DNA from: Pseudomonadota bacterium
Lineage (GTDB): Bacteria; Pseudomonadota; Alphaproteobacteria; Sphingomonadales; Sphingomonadaceae
DNA: 64,000 nt
Assembly (NCBI GenBank): GCA_023433445.1
Contig: JAEZCS010000058.1
Span: 6,010-70,009 of the forward strand
Reading direction: 5' to 3'
Shown here: piece after piece, positions 36,971-46,634 of the stretch
Layout of the letters: the number at the start of each line of letters is the position of its first letter
How positions within the stretch are numbered: position 1 is the first letter of the stretch
Position numbers and translations under genes: made by a program
Notes under the pieces: model-generated
What the model was told of the DNA's origin: nothing
The model's input: the letters and a program-made list of their open reading frames with translations, nothing else
The model's database searches: none

Positions 36971-37668
36971 GCGCGCAGGAGCAGGATCATTGGTGGTTCG
37001 TCGCACGCCGCGCCATCATCGACAGCCTGGTCCGCACCCATGTTTCGCTATCCCCTGACGCCCAGATCTTGGAAGCAGGTTGCGGCACGGGCGGCAACCT
37101 CGCCCTGCTGGCGCAATATGGCGCACTCGATGCGATGGAATATGACGCCGATGCACGCGCCCTTGCCACCGCGCGGGGCCTGTGCCGGGTGGAGGCGGGC
37201 GCCTTGCCGGGCGCGATCGGCTTTGACGATAAGCGCTACGACCTGATCGCGTTGCTCGACGTTCTGGAGCATATCGATGAGGATGACGCATCGCTGCGCG
37301 CTCTTGGCGCAAGGCTGGTGCCGCAAGGGCGCATCCTTTTGACCGTTCCCGCCGCGCCATGGCTCTGGTCGGACCATGACGTGCTGCACCATCACAAGCG
37401 CCGCTACACGCATGAGGGCTTATTGGATGTCGTCCGCGCAGCGGGGTTGAAAGTCGAGGTCTCAGGCTATTTCAACAGCCTGCTGTTCCCACTCGCGGTG
37501 GCACAGCGTGTCGCCCACCAGCTGCTGCGGCGCGACGCGCCGCTGGATGCGCGGCCATCCCCGCTCGTCAATGCGACGCTTCAGCGGGTCTTTGCGGCGG
37601 AGCGGCATTTGCTTGGTCGCATTCCCTTTCCGACGGGCCTGTCACTTTACGCCATCCTCTCGGCCTGA
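36943..37668 (+). CDS. Class I SAM-dependent methyltransferase
   Basis: A protein of 241 residues with motif I in QILEAGCGTGGNLALL, acidic post-I residues in AMEYDADARALAT, and LIALLDVLEHIDED as motif II. The N-terminal EQDHWWFVARRAII is typical of methyltransferases in glycan loci. The start at 36943 lies inside the end of the GT2 gene. Its last 27 bases overlap the convergent gene at 37642. The substrate is unknown. Confidence 0.82.
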   Translation: MDRSAYASMSAQEQDHWWFVARRAIIDSLVRTHVSLSPDAQILEAGCGTGGNLALLAQYGALDAMEYDADARALATARGLCRVEAGALPGAIGFDDKRYDLIALLDVLEHIDEDDASLRALGARLVPQGRILLTVPAAPWLWSDHDVLHHHKRRYTHEGLLDVVRAAGLKVEVSGYFNSLLFPLAVAQRVAHQLLRRDAPLDARPSPLVNATLQRVFAAERHLLGRIPFPTGLSLYAILSA

Positions 37669-39213
37669 CGGCTCATTGCGCGGATCATAGGGGAGGGGCC
37701 AAGGCCCGTCCCAGCAGCGCATTGGCTCTGTTGCTGCGGCGCGAGTGGGATCAGTCGGACGAATGAGCGTCGGGACCTTCTCGATCGGGGCCAGATAGGA
37801 CCCCTTGGGGTAGGATGTGAAGCTCTGGTCCCAAGCCTTGAAGAAGCTGCAACGCACCTCCGGCGCTGCCGGCTCGACCAGCGCGCGGCGGATCTCGGCC
37901 AGCCCCGTCAGGCTGCCGATCGCCAGCACCACGACAAGCCAGCGTCTCCTCTCACCCTTTTGCGCGATATGATCGCTGGTCATCACCGCGAGCAGGGTCA
38001 GGGCTGTGATAGAGCCGCGCATCATGAAATCAGTCGACCAGCCAATCTGCACGAATGGGATAACCATGAGCCAGGCAAAGACCAGCCACAGGCTTTCCCG
38101 CCCGAACCGCACCGACCGTCCTGCGAGTGCCAAGGGTATCAGGAAGGGCAGCGTCTCAAAGGACTGGAAAAGCAGCCATTGGACAAAGGGGAGGGGCTGG
38201 TAGCGAAGCCCGACATCCTCTCCCGCAGCTCCGAGATAGATTAGTGTCGGAATACACAGAAGGAGCGCGACGGTAGGAACCAGGACATCCCTCCACCGCA
38301 GCGCCCGTGCGATCAGGGTCCGCACCCCCGCCAGGACGACGAAGGGCATGGCGCCCATCAGCCCTAGCGGAGACCAGAGTGCCGTCAGCGGCAGCAACGC
38401 CAGCCATGGAGCGAGCGGCAGCCGGCCCTCGCGCCACAACATATATCCGATTGCACCTATCCAACCCGAAAGTGCGTGCTGCGGCACCCAGAAAAGCAAG
38501 GTGATGGTCGAGGAATATTGGATGTCGGCCCAATCTTCCATGTGATCGGTCAACATTCCCTGCAGCAGCAGGTCGCCAATAGCATCCATGCCGGAAAACA
38601 GGACGAACACCAAAAGGCCGATCAGGCGTGAGCGCCGATCGGCGAACAGCAGGCTGCCGAGCGCAAGCAGCAGTCCGATCAGCGTCGCATTCTGCAGCAG
38701 CAAGGCGATATCCGCCGCACGGGGACCAAGAGCCTTGAAGACCAGCGCCGGCGCCAGGAACATGCCGATGGGCGCGCGCAACAGGTCGGGATCGGGGCGC
38801 GCCGTATAGACGAAGGGCCATGGATTAAGCCCCATGTCCCGCAGCACGGCAAAGCGCACCTGCCAATCCGCATTGGCATAGAAGAACCGCCCTTCCCCGC
38901 TCAGGATCAGCAGGAACAGCGCCACCAGCAAGCATGTCAGCAGCGTGCCAAGGCTAATCTCGCGGCTGTCCCTGGTAATTTTCGCAGTGAAGAAACAAAG
39001 CCCGGCGATGGCCACGCCACCCAGAACATAGGCCCAGGCAGGCGCGATATCGAGGAACCGCCATAGCAGCAGCTGACTGCCGCCCAGCCAGGCGACAAGA
39101 ACAGCCCAGATCCAGCGTGGGGCTATGGAAGCGGATAGCCAATTACGTGGCAAACCCGCGGCATTGACGCCGCTGAATGGCTCAGCCTGTTCCGCCAGAA
39201 TGGATGTGCCCAC
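37642..39213 (-). CDS. Large polytopic membrane protein, unrecognised
   Basis: A protein of 523 residues with about eleven hydrophobic segments. A loop after the second or third segment reads FFYANADWQVRFAVLRDMGL then WPFVYTARPDPDL, and the last ~90 residues are soluble. The topology and acidic loop recall C-type glycosyltransferases (GT39 and relatives), but no family motif is clear. It overlaps the methyltransferase gene tail-to-tail by 27 bases and follows another such protein by 14 bases on its own strand. Function unassigned. Confidence 0.55.
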   Translation of the reverse strand: MGTSILAEQAEPFSGVNAAGLPRNWLSASIAPRWIWAVLVAWLGGSQLLLWRFLDIAPAWAYVLGGVAIAGLCFFTAKITRDSREISLGTLLTCLLVALFLLILSGEGRFFYANADWQVRFAVLRDMGLNPWPFVYTARPDPDLLRAPIGMFLAPALVFKALGPRAADIALLLQNATLIGLLLALGSLLFADRRSRLIGLLVFVLFSGMDAIGDLLLQGMLTDHMEDWADIQYSSTITLLFWVPQHALSGWIGAIGYMLWREGRLPLAPWLALLPLTALWSPLGLMGAMPFVVLAGVRTLIARALRWRDVLVPTVALLLCIPTLIYLGAAGEDVGLRYQPLPFVQWLLFQSFETLPFLIPLALAGRSVRFGRESLWLVFAWLMVIPFVQIGWSTDFMMRGSITALTLLAVMTSDHIAQKGERRRWLVVVLAIGSLTGLAEIRRALVEPAAPEVRCSFFKAWDQSFTSYPKGSYLAPIEKVPTLIRPTDPTRAAATEPMRCWDGPWPLPYDPRNEPSGREDGVK

Positions 39214-39227
39214 GATATCTCAGGCCC

Positions 39228-40844
39228 CTAAAGAGACGGACATTTTGCTTCTGAGGCTGGGGCAGCAGAGGGCCAACGCAGGAGAAGTCCACCGATCCTT
39301 TCTTCCTGAGGATAGGCCGACAGGATCGCTGCAGCTACCGGGGGATTGTAGCGAGCCAGGAACGGCGACCGGTCCGTTTTCCCTTCGATCACGAACAAGC
39401 CGAAACAATGGGCACGTATCAGCTTGGCGAAAGCAAGTTGGTCATATTTGCCCAGTTGCCCAAGTTCGGCAGTTATAGCTGATTCCCATTCGACATTCCT
39501 GCCAGCCCGAATGAGCAACGTCATGTCATCAGAAATGGTTGGTCGCGTGGACGACGCAATCCTCTCTACAATGCGGCTGCGCGCTTTGGTTTGCTGCTCC
39601 ACCACCTGCATACCGGGAAAATATATGGGCAAGACGGCCAATTGCAGAGGCAGAGCGACAAGGGCGAGCGCCACAAGGATCGGTGACAACCTCGGTGCAA
39701 GAGGTGTGGGGCCCATCGCCCGCACTACCAAAGGGGCGAGCGCCAGCCCCGCAAAGATTGCGACCACGGAGAACCATTCGATCATATAGTTGAAACTGGC
39801 CCCCGATTTCAGGATCCCCAGCAGCATAATCGTCTTCAGCCCAAGGAAAATCAGCAGCATCAGTACGGCGATCATGGTCCGGTCCCGAGCCAGAACCTCG
39901 AGGCCTAAGGTAGGTGAGCCGCTTCCAGCAAGATTCCTACGAATAGCCCGCCAGCTTGTCCCAACACCCAGAATCGATAGCAGGATTAGCGCCATGTGCA
40001 TGACTAGCTGCGGGAACAGGATGTCGCCGAACGACGATGGCATGAAGCGATTGATGTTATAAGACAGGATATGCGTCAGAAACCCGCCATCTGTGGCCAA
40101 GCTCAACCATGCGAGCGCCAGCAGGCCGAATAAGAGGGAAACGATGATACCACGTACAGCCAGCCCCGGACGCACCAGCAGCAGCACCGAAAAAGCCGCC
40201 ATGGGCGCTGCGATCGATATCTGCTTTGTATAAACCGACAGGAGGAACATTGCTGCCGCGCCGTATATGCACGCGGGGCGATCAAGCGCACGCAAGGCGA
40301 GTAACATGCCTCCCAAGGCCAACGCACCTGACAACATGTCTACCCGCATCAAGGGGGTCCAGACCAATACGGGATAGCTGGTGAGGAAGAACAATCCGGC
40401 CATTGTTGCACAGATGACCCGGACGCGATTCTCCACCTCCGCGGGCATCGCGCGCGCCGCCAGCAGTCCCACCATATAGACGGTGGCAAAGGAGGAAAAA
40501 ATCGAGACGAGCCGGCCTGCTACCAGTTGATCTGCGCCTGTGAGCCCCGCCAGCGCGGCTGACGTCATGTGATAGACAGGAGGATAGTGATAGACGATCG
40601 CTGGATAGACCTGAAGCGGGCCATAGGCAGTGCCGCCCACCATGTCCCGCATCTGCTGCCAGACAATGCCTTCGCCGTAATCAAGCGCGTAGGGGTAGAA
40701 GAGGACAGCCTTCAGATAGGCTAGCAACTCGCCAGCATGCCAGATCATGATGGCCAAGAGGATGCTGAACCCAGCAACAAGCAGGACCATAGTCCGATCG
40801 GGAGCTACGCCCGTGTTTCGAGCGATTCTCACGCCTTTAGCCAC
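39228..40844 (-). CDS. Polytopic membrane protein, GT39-like
   Basis: A protein of 538 residues with about twelve membrane segments. The first periplasmic loop contains YPYALDYGEGIVWQQMRDM then YGPLQVYPAIVYHYPPVYH, with the acidic pair near the first loop that GT39-type enzymes use. It probably transfers a lipid-linked sugar, but the substrate cannot be seen. It starts at GTG 40844, overlapping the methyltransferase stop by eight bases, so the genes are coupled. Confidence 0.6.
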   Translation of the reverse strand: MAKGVRIARNTGVAPDRTMVLLVAGFSILLAIMIWHAGELLAYLKAVLFYPYALDYGEGIVWQQMRDMVGGTAYGPLQVYPAIVYHYPPVYHMTSAALAGLTGADQLVAGRLVSIFSSFATVYMVGLLAARAMPAEVENRVRVICATMAGLFFLTSYPVLVWTPLMRVDMLSGALALGGMLLALRALDRPACIYGAAAMFLLSVYTKQISIAAPMAAFSVLLLVRPGLAVRGIIVSLLFGLLALAWLSLATDGGFLTHILSYNINRFMPSSFGDILFPQLVMHMALILLSILGVGTSWRAIRRNLAGSGSPTLGLEVLARDRTMIAVLMLLIFLGLKTIMLLGILKSGASFNYMIEWFSVVAIFAGLALAPLVVRAMGPTPLAPRLSPILVALALVALPLQLAVLPIYFPGMQVVEQQTKARSRIVERIASSTRPTISDDMTLLIRAGRNVEWESAITAELGQLGKYDQLAFAKLIRAHCFGLFVIEGKTDRSPFLARYNPPVAAAILSAYPQEERIGGLLLRWPSAAPASEAKCPSL

Positions 40845-41484
40845 GATGTTTCGCCGGACGCGCCACGATCAGCATCTGTTTGCCCATCGGTTTGACGGGT
40901 GAGCGCAGATAGGCGCCTACCAGCATCTTCCATGTGGGAAGGCGCGATTTGATGCTGAGTGGCAGGAAACGCGGATGCACTTCCAGAACTTCCCATCCGT
41001 GCGCCGTCATCAGGTCAGCCAGACTGATGTGCGAGTAGGCGGTAACATGCGTGTAATCATCGAAATATTCGCGGAAGGCATAGCGGTAATTGGGCTGGAG
41101 GATGGTGAGCCTGCCTCGATCCGATAATTTCGTCTCGAGCGAAGAGAGGACGTTAACCAGTTCCTGCTGCGACAGATGTTCGAACAAATTGGAAGCAAAC
41201 GCGAAATCGACGGTACCATCCTGAATGGCTGTCAGATCCTCGGCAGGGCCAATGATTGTCTCCACATCCGACGTCACGTGCTGACGCATGCCCGGCCACA
41301 TATCGAGTGCGATCCTGCGCGATGCAGTCACACTATTGATAAAGTCCCCATAGCCCGCTCCCAAATCGAGCACGCAATCCGCTGGCGTGATGCGATAGCG
41401 GAAATAATAGTGCCACAGAGCGCCCCACACACCGGCGCGGCGCGCGTCGGCTGTCAGACGGGATTCATGATAATTGCCGGTCAT
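40837..41484 (-). CDS. Class I SAM-dependent methyltransferase
   Basis: A protein of 215 residues starting MTGNYHESRLTADARRAGVW. Motif I is CVLDLGAGYGDFINS, followed by ALDMWPGMRQHV, and VDFAFASNLFEHLSQQEL is motif II/III. The ATG at 41484 overlaps the GT2 stop (ATGA), which fixes the start and excludes a much longer upstream reading. It sits in a GtrA, GT2, methyltransferase, membrane protein operon. The target is unknown but probably a lipid or sugar intermediate. Confidence 0.83.
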   Translation of the reverse strand: MTGNYHESRLTADARRAGVWGALWHYYFRYRITPADCVLDLGAGYGDFINSVTASRRIALDMWPGMRQHVTSDVETIIGPAEDLTAIQDGTVDFAFASNLFEHLSQQELVNVLSSLETKLSDRGRLTILQPNYRYAFREYFDDYTHVTAYSHISLADLMTAHGWEVLEVHPRFLPLSIKSRLPTWKMLVGAYLRSPVKPMGKQMLIVARPAKHRG

Positions 41485-42476
41485 GCATAGCGCTTCCAAT
41501 TGTCGAGCATGCCGAAAATCATGCGCATGCCCACCGAAAAACCGCGCCAGTTGTTGACGTTGCCGCCCTTGCTGACCCCAACCCGCGGATGGAAAGTGAT
41601 GGGGCACTCGAGCAGGACCAGTCCGTTGCCGAGCGCGGTATCGAGGAAATGGGCGTTGAATTCGAGATTTACCGCAGGCTTCAGGCTGCCGAGCAGGGGG
41701 ATCAGGGATTCCCGTCGGCACAGCTTGTAGGTCGTGCCGACATCGGTGATCGTGCCGCGGCCCAAATGCTTCGCTTCCAGGAGCTTGCCGACAAAGATAT
41801 TGCCGTAATACATGAAGGTGGAAAGCTGCGTGAAGTACTGGCGCAGAGGCTCAACCGTCCTTGTGCCATTTACTATGTCGGCATGTGGCGCATAGGCCAG
41901 CAGCTTTTCTATGTCATAGGCGCGAAAGGTGCTGTCGCCTTCGCATAGGACAACAAATTCGGTATCCTCGAACTTCACCGCTTCTGAAAGGCAGCGAAAG
42001 ACACAACGGCCATAGCCCGGCGCCAATTCGTTGAAGGTGATAGCGCCTGCACTTTCCGCCCGCTGGAAAGTGCGGTCGCTGCTGTTGTTGCTGACAACAA
42101 TCACGCGCTCCACCAGTGGATGATCCAGAAAATCCCTGACCGCAGGCGCGATACTATCCTCATCATTATAGGCCGTCAGCGCCACGGTTACGCGACGTCG
42201 ACTGACAGGCTGAAAGCGGACGGGTTCATTGGGCTTCTTGCCTCCGAACAGGAAGAGGAGATCGAAGAGAGCAAAGGCTAGTCCCAGCACGATCGGAACG
42301 CCACTGTACCATACAAGCCAGGCAGAAACCGGATCGAGCAGATCACGCAGGCCTAGTAAATACCGGGGAAAAACCAGCAGAACGCCGATTAGATAGGCAC
42401 CGAAGCCGAGGATCAACAACAAGACGCCATAGAGCAGAAAGGGCGTATGATTATTCTGTTTCGTGGCGTTCTTCAT
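41481..42476 (-). CDS. Family 2 glycosyltransferase with N-terminal membrane segments
   Basis: A protein of 331 residues. Two membrane segments lie at about 14-36 and 54-78. The GT2 core has VTVALTAYNDEDSIAPAVRD, RVIVVSNNSSDRTFQRA and VVLCEGDSTFRAYDIEKLL. The ATG at 42476 follows GGGGGCACA. Its partners are the GtrA-like gene 74 bases upstream and the methyltransferase gene overlapping its 3' end. A GtrA/GT2 pair usually makes and flips a polyprenyl-linked sugar. Confidence 0.85.
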   Translation of the reverse strand: MKNATKQNNHTPFLLYGVLLLILGFGAYLIGVLLVFPRYLLGLRDLLDPVSAWLVWYSGVPIVLGLAFALFDLLFLFGGKKPNEPVRFQPVSRRRVTVALTAYNDEDSIAPAVRDFLDHPLVERVIVVSNNSSDRTFQRAESAGAITFNELAPGYGRCVFRCLSEAVKFEDTEFVVLCEGDSTFRAYDIEKLLAYAPHADIVNGTRTVEPLRQYFTQLSTFMYYGNIFVGKLLEAKHLGRGTITDVGTTYKLCRRESLIPLLGSLKPAVNLEFNAHFLDTALGNGLVLLECPITFHPRVGVSKGGNVNNWRGFSVGMRMIFGMLDNWKRYA

Positions 42477-42549
42477 TGTGCCCCCAGCCAATGGTGCTGA
42501 AGACACTTAAATTTCATATGGTTAATTATGCGTAATGAGGCTGCAATTC

Positions 42550-42948
42550 TCAGGCGGTCCGAAAGACCCAATGGCGCGCGACGAGGAATGTCATGAAGGG
42601 AGTGGCGGCGATCATCAATATGATCGGGGTCCAGCTTGCCAAACCCAACCTGCCGGTCAACAGCCAGACCCACAGTGAGTTAAGCCCGAAGGCAGCGACC
42701 GACATCACCAAATATCGTACCATGCTGGGGAAATTGATGTTGCTCTGCCGAAAACTGTAGAGCCGGTGCATCTGATAGCCCAAAGCCAGTTGCGTGGTAT
42801 AGGCCACGTAATTGGCTAGCAGCGGCGCCCAGCCTAGCAAGACCGCGCACATATAATAGGTCGCAACTGCAACCAGTGCGACGCCGCCACCATTAATGGC
42901 AAAGCGGAGAAACGCCGCCCAGCAAGACTGGCTCAAAATGGCCCTCAT
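42550..42948 (-). CDS. GtrA family membrane protein
   Basis: A protein of 132 residues with four membrane segments and the GtrA pattern: FLRFAINGGGVALVAVATYY, then YVAYTTQLALGYQMHRLYSF and a final PFMTFLVARHWVF. GtrA-like proteins are thought to flip polyprenyl-phosphate sugars across the inner membrane. It is the first gene of the operon that contains GT2 and the methyltransferase. Confidence 0.85.
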   Translation of the reverse strand: MRAILSQSCWAAFLRFAINGGGVALVAVATYYMCAVLLGWAPLLANYVAYTTQLALGYQMHRLYSFRQSNINFPSMVRYLVMSVAAFGLNSLWVWLLTGRLGLASWTPIILMIAATPFMTFLVARHWVFRTA

Positions 42949-43031
42949 GACGATATCATGAATAGGGAAGCAGCGTTAACGGCTCGTTGATATACTCCTG
43001 CAGCAAACCGCTCGTCGACTTGTTCCATTCG

Positions 43032-43060
43032 GTATCTTTCAGATACTAGATGGATACTAT
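43032..43060. repeat. Intergenic GATACTA-type array
   Basis: GGTATC, then GATACTAGATGGATACTA with two GATACTA units eleven bases apart. The first twelve bases of that stretch (GATACTAGATGG) match closely the upstream parA array (GATACTAGATAGG). It lies between GtrA and the next membrane protein gene. Confidence 0.55.
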
Positions 43061-43081
43061 TCAAACTAATTGCTGCGATGC

Positions 43082-44665
43082 TTATACAGCTGGAACGAAA
43101 TTCGGGCATTCCGGGTCATAATGCGCCGGTTCACGAGGCGTGATGCGATCATAGGCATAAAACCAAGGCGTTGGTTTCCGTTCGCGATAATTATGCCCCA
43201 GATAAGAGCGGATATCCGCACGGCGCAGGAAAAACGCCCGAACATCGAAGCTTGATGGCTGATATGTGTAATTGGCGCGGCGCTCGAACAGGATCAAGGC
43301 AGGCGAGGAACAGCGTATTTCCAGCGCTGCTTCTTCCTGCACCCGCTTCGCCAAGGCGCGTAGCGGCCCTGGATTGGGGCCAATTACCTCACCATGCGCT
43401 ATCGCCGGTATCATCCAGTAAGCATAGAGGCGCGATGGCCAGGCAAGTCCATGATCTCCAACCGTCGGCCATCCCCACATTGGTTCGCTTGACGCAATGA
43501 AGACGGGGCTCCCCTCTGGCAATGTAGCCAAAACCGGATCAATCTTGCCCCTGAAGAAGTTAAAATAGGGACCGGTCATGACTGGCATCAATATGGGCAG
43601 TGCCAGCATGAGCAGTCCAATGCCGGTCGGGATCAACCGACGCATGTCGGCCATCCCCAATCGTACGCCCAGCGCCAATGCCGCCGCGCCCGTCACAGGC
43701 ACGCTGTGATAGAGCCACCCCTTGCGCTGAAGAAAATAGGCAAAGCCATAGCCAATGGCGACAATCAGCAGGGTAGAAACCAATGGGTTCGCTTTCCTGC
43801 CGAACGCTCCACCAAAAGTCAGGAAAAATGCGGCGATGAAGGCCCAGATCACGATCCAGGGCCGCAACAATATCGCCTCCCATGATGATTCAAAGCCGTG
43901 GTAAGCCATGCGGACCATCGGCAGATTGTCAGTGAAAAAAGCAGGGGTGAGCAAGATCACCGCGGCTGCATAGACCAAGGCGAAAAGCCCCAGCGCGACG
44001 GTTTCCGGCCGGACAGGGCGCCATTGGGAGCGATTGCACGCGGCTAGCCACAATTCCAGCAACACCGGAATGATCACGAAATAATGCTTTAACGCAAATC
44101 CGTAAGCGGCTGCGATGCCCACAAGAAGCGCCAATGCCGGGGACACGCCTCCCCCTGTGGTCCGGCGCGCGATCAATGCTGCGTAAGCAACAGAGCAAAT
44201 CAACGTGATATGTTCGCGCTGGCCGAAGTCATAGAGTGGCCCAACCAAGATGAGCCAGAATGACAGGAGCATCACCGCAAGCCGCGCGATTGGGGATGGA
44301 AAGGCCGATAGCCGCCCGATCGCCAGTACAGACAAGGTGGCGAGGCCTATGATTCCGATCACCAGCAGGCGCAGCGGCGGCATGGATAGCCATGCCGCGG
44401 TGTCCCGCACCGGCATGGCCGACCAGAACCAGAGAGGGGGGTTTACTTCCCACACATCACGGTAGAGCAGCGCGCCATTGATCATCTGGCGGGCGACCCA
44501 AAACTGCCACACGACATCATGCGTGAGCGGAATATCGTATAGCAATATCGCCGAGATGCCGGATACCACGCAAATCAGGATTTCCGGCAGATAGCGTTTC
44601 GCCCAGGAACCCACCGCACCATCAAGGTCAGTGCGGTACAGCCATTCTAGCAGATTGCTCCTCAT
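43082..44665 (-). CDS. Polytopic membrane protein, possible GT39-like
   Basis: A protein of 527 residues with about eleven membrane segments. The early periplasmic loop YDIPLTHDVVWQFWVARQMI then YRDVWEVNPPLWFWSAMP resembles the acidic first loop of GT39/ArnT-type enzymes. The C-terminal ~120 residues are soluble. Likely role: glycosyl transfer from a lipid carrier at the periplasmic face. Repeat arrays lie on both sides of the gene. Confidence 0.58.
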   Translation of the reverse strand: MRSNLLEWLYRTDLDGAVGSWAKRYLPEILICVVSGISAILLYDIPLTHDVVWQFWVARQMINGALLYRDVWEVNPPLWFWSAMPVRDTAAWLSMPPLRLLVIGIIGLATLSVLAIGRLSAFPSPIARLAVMLLSFWLILVGPLYDFGQREHITLICSVAYAALIARRTTGGGVSPALALLVGIAAAYGFALKHYFVIIPVLLELWLAACNRSQWRPVRPETVALGLFALVYAAAVILLTPAFFTDNLPMVRMAYHGFESSWEAILLRPWIVIWAFIAAFFLTFGGAFGRKANPLVSTLLIVAIGYGFAYFLQRKGWLYHSVPVTGAAALALGVRLGMADMRRLIPTGIGLLMLALPILMPVMTGPYFNFFRGKIDPVLATLPEGSPVFIASSEPMWGWPTVGDHGLAWPSRLYAYWMIPAIAHGEVIGPNPGPLRALAKRVQEEAALEIRCSSPALILFERRANYTYQPSSFDVRAFFLRRADIRSYLGHNYRERKPTPWFYAYDRITPREPAHYDPECPNFVPAV

Positions 44666-44756
44666 GGCAATTTTGTACCAACGGCAAATTGATGAATGAT
44701 AAAGAATAGTTGGTAACCATGGGCGGTCGCTAGGCTAATGCTGCCCCCCAGCAGGT

Positions 44757-44802
44757 GGATAACCGATAGCTATCCAATATCTACTCTCTGCGATAATTAT
44801 CC
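44757..44802. repeat. Intergenic array with GATAGCTATCC
   Basis: GGATAACC, GATAGCTATCC (a perfect ten-base core), AATATC and GATAATTATCC in 46 bases. It belongs to the same unit family as the parA arrays. It lies upstream of the membrane protein gene, just before the transposon. Confidence 0.6.
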
Positions 44803-44855
44803 TGAGCAGCAGCGCGGCATAGATTCCCATGACAAAGAACGAAGCGGCTCATCAA

Positions 44856-44879
44856 AGAAGGCGCCGAACAGCGCCTTCT
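44856..44879. terminator. Nine-base-stem hairpin next to the transposon
   Basis: AGAAGGCGC / GCGCCTTCT with a six-base loop. On the minus strand the stem is followed by TTTGATG, so it may stop transcription coming from the transposon side towards the membrane protein gene. Confidence 0.5.
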
Positions 44880-44919
44880 CCGCGACAGGAGCCCTTTCCT
44901 CCTTCTGCCACGACTGATA

Positions 44920-44957
44920 GGAGTCGTTTGCGGGAGGGGGCGGAATCCTACGCTAAG
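44920..44957 (+). repeat. Left 38-base terminal inverted repeat of the Tn3-type element
   Basis: Starts GGAGTCGTTTGCGGGAGGGG and ends CCTACGCTAAG. It differs from the right repeat near the tip (GGAGT against GGGGG) and at one inner position. Confidence 0.93.
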
Positions 44958-44983
44958 CTGTCATCATCCTTGCTTGGCGCGGG

Positions 44984-46513
44984 TCAGTTTTCTGAGCGAT
45001 CAGGCTTATCCGGATGGATCTGGATGATGACGCGCCGGTAGCGTGTCAGGGCTGGCGTACCATCATCGGTAATTTGGAGAATTACATGGATTTCGCCTGG
45101 CTTGCAGGCGGACGTGCAAGTGGATGCGATCCGCGCACGCGGATTGTTCTCATCGGTCAGGCTGACCTTTGGCAGTATCCGACCGAATGTTGAACCGGCC
45201 TCCTGATACACGGACCATCGATAGATGAGGGCCTGCCCTCGATCCTTATCGTAGCTGGCCGAAGCATCAAGGTCGATCACTCCGCCGGGCGTCAATTGCA
45301 TGGTGATCGGCGCCAGCCCCTTTGAGCCGTTGACGACCGGCACGGGTGGGTGATTTGCCTCGGCAAACGGCTTGATGGTCCAGTCCATGCGTGCGGCGAA
45401 GTCATTCTGGAAGGCGCTGCGCCAGCGCCAGATCGTGGCCTGGTCCGAACGATGCAGGCGTCCATCGATACCGCCCACTTCGTCGCGTGAATCGAGTCCG
45501 GCAGAAGGAAAGCCCCCCTGCGTCCAGATCGGCCCGCCGGCCAGCGGATGACGCCGCCATATGTAACGTCCGCCCCATCCACCCCAACCGGGGCTCATCG
45601 CGCTGCCCAGTCCGTTGGGAATCAGGTTGAGGAAGGACGGCGTATCCCCCTCCATAATGGCATAGGCATAGGGATAGCGACCGCCAAGCGGCCCCTTACG
45701 GACGTTCCGCCCCAACCATCCGTTGGTGACGATCGAACTATCCGCGCCATCGCCATTGCGATAGAAGACATCGCCCGAAATGCCTGACCAGGTTGCCGAT
45801 CCGTAGTCGAGCACATCGTCCGACGAGGGCGAGACGATATAGCGCAGGTTCGGGAAGCCGCGACGTATCCATAGGCCGGCATCGTCCTGATCGGAGATCG
45901 AGTAGATTCGTAGCTTCGCCACGAATTTCGCCAGAGCAGCCGGTGTCCTTGTCACACGGACCCTTTCAAGCGCTTCGGCCAGCACATTGGCGCCGCCCCA
46001 GATCGCAACCCAGAGCGGCCTGCCGTCCGCGCGATCGACGGCGGCGATCAGGGCCAAGGCCCCCGACGAGGGGTGCGCGGCGTCGATTGCCGCCATGCCA
46101 TAGGCTTTAGGACCAGAGGAGATGCGGGAGCGTAGGTCCGCCGCAGACGGCCATCCCTCCGCATTCTTCAGCAACATCGGTCGCACACTTCCATATGTGT
46201 CGATGATCGACGTTAGCGTCTCGGGATGCGTTTCATTGGGTAAATGGATGGACGTAGTGGCGGCGACCCCCTCGATATCGATTTCATTGGCGTAGAGGAG
46301 CAGACGAATGAACGACATCTGGTCGTCGGGCTCGTTGCCGATGTCGGTGAGTACGAACAGGCGTGATTTGTCTGCATAAGCGTCAGCAGGCGGAGGCCGC
46401 CGTTCAACCGTCCAGGCCGGACCCGAATTGGCAGCGGTGCAAATCACCATTGCGAGTGTTGCGAGGAGCGTCTGTCCACTATTTCGAACCACTCGGAGAT
46501 GGCGTGCCATCAT
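44984..46513 (-). CDS. DUF1593 (nucleoside-hydrolase-like) secreted protein, transposon passenger
   Basis: A protein of 509 residues with an N-terminal signal (LLATLAMVICTAANSGPA). The DUF1593 domain begins RLFVLTDIGNEPDDQMSFIR, whose DxGNEPDD acidic cluster is the calcium-binding signature of nucleoside hydrolase folds. LWVAIWGGANVLAEALERV is a second landmark. A C-terminal beta-rich part (about 395-500, DLDASASYDKDRGQALIYRW) looks like a PKD-type domain. A periplasmic or secreted glycoside or nucleoside hydrolase is likely. Start at ATG 46513 or 46510, SD GGAACAAAATA. It is the only passenger gene of the transposon. Confidence 0.85.
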   Translation of the reverse strand: MMARHLRVVRNSGQTLLATLAMVICTAANSGPAWTVERRPPPADAYADKSRLFVLTDIGNEPDDQMSFIRLLLYANEIDIEGVAATTSIHLPNETHPETLTSIIDTYGSVRPMLLKNAEGWPSAADLRSRISSGPKAYGMAAIDAAHPSSGALALIAAVDRADGRPLWVAIWGGANVLAEALERVRVTRTPAALAKFVAKLRIYSISDQDDAGLWIRRGFPNLRYIVSPSSDDVLDYGSATWSGISGDVFYRNGDGADSSIVTNGWLGRNVRKGPLGGRYPYAYAIMEGDTPSFLNLIPNGLGSAMSPGWGGWGGRYIWRRHPLAGGPIWTQGGFPSAGLDSRDEVGGIDGRLHRSDQATIWRWRSAFQNDFAARMDWTIKPFAEANHPPVPVVNGSKGLAPITMQLTPGGVIDLDASASYDKDRGQALIYRWSVYQEAGSTFGRILPKVSLTDENNPRARIASTCTSACKPGEIHVILQITDDGTPALTRYRRVIIQIHPDKPDRSEN

Positions 46514-46634
46514 TATTTTGTTCCTTCATCGATGACCAGTAAGTCCTTGGCCGACATGTCACTACTCCTTTTAATGCCATGCTGGTTCATGCATCGGACG
46601 TTACCTGAGCGAGAGGGCGCCTCGGGGTTCATTC

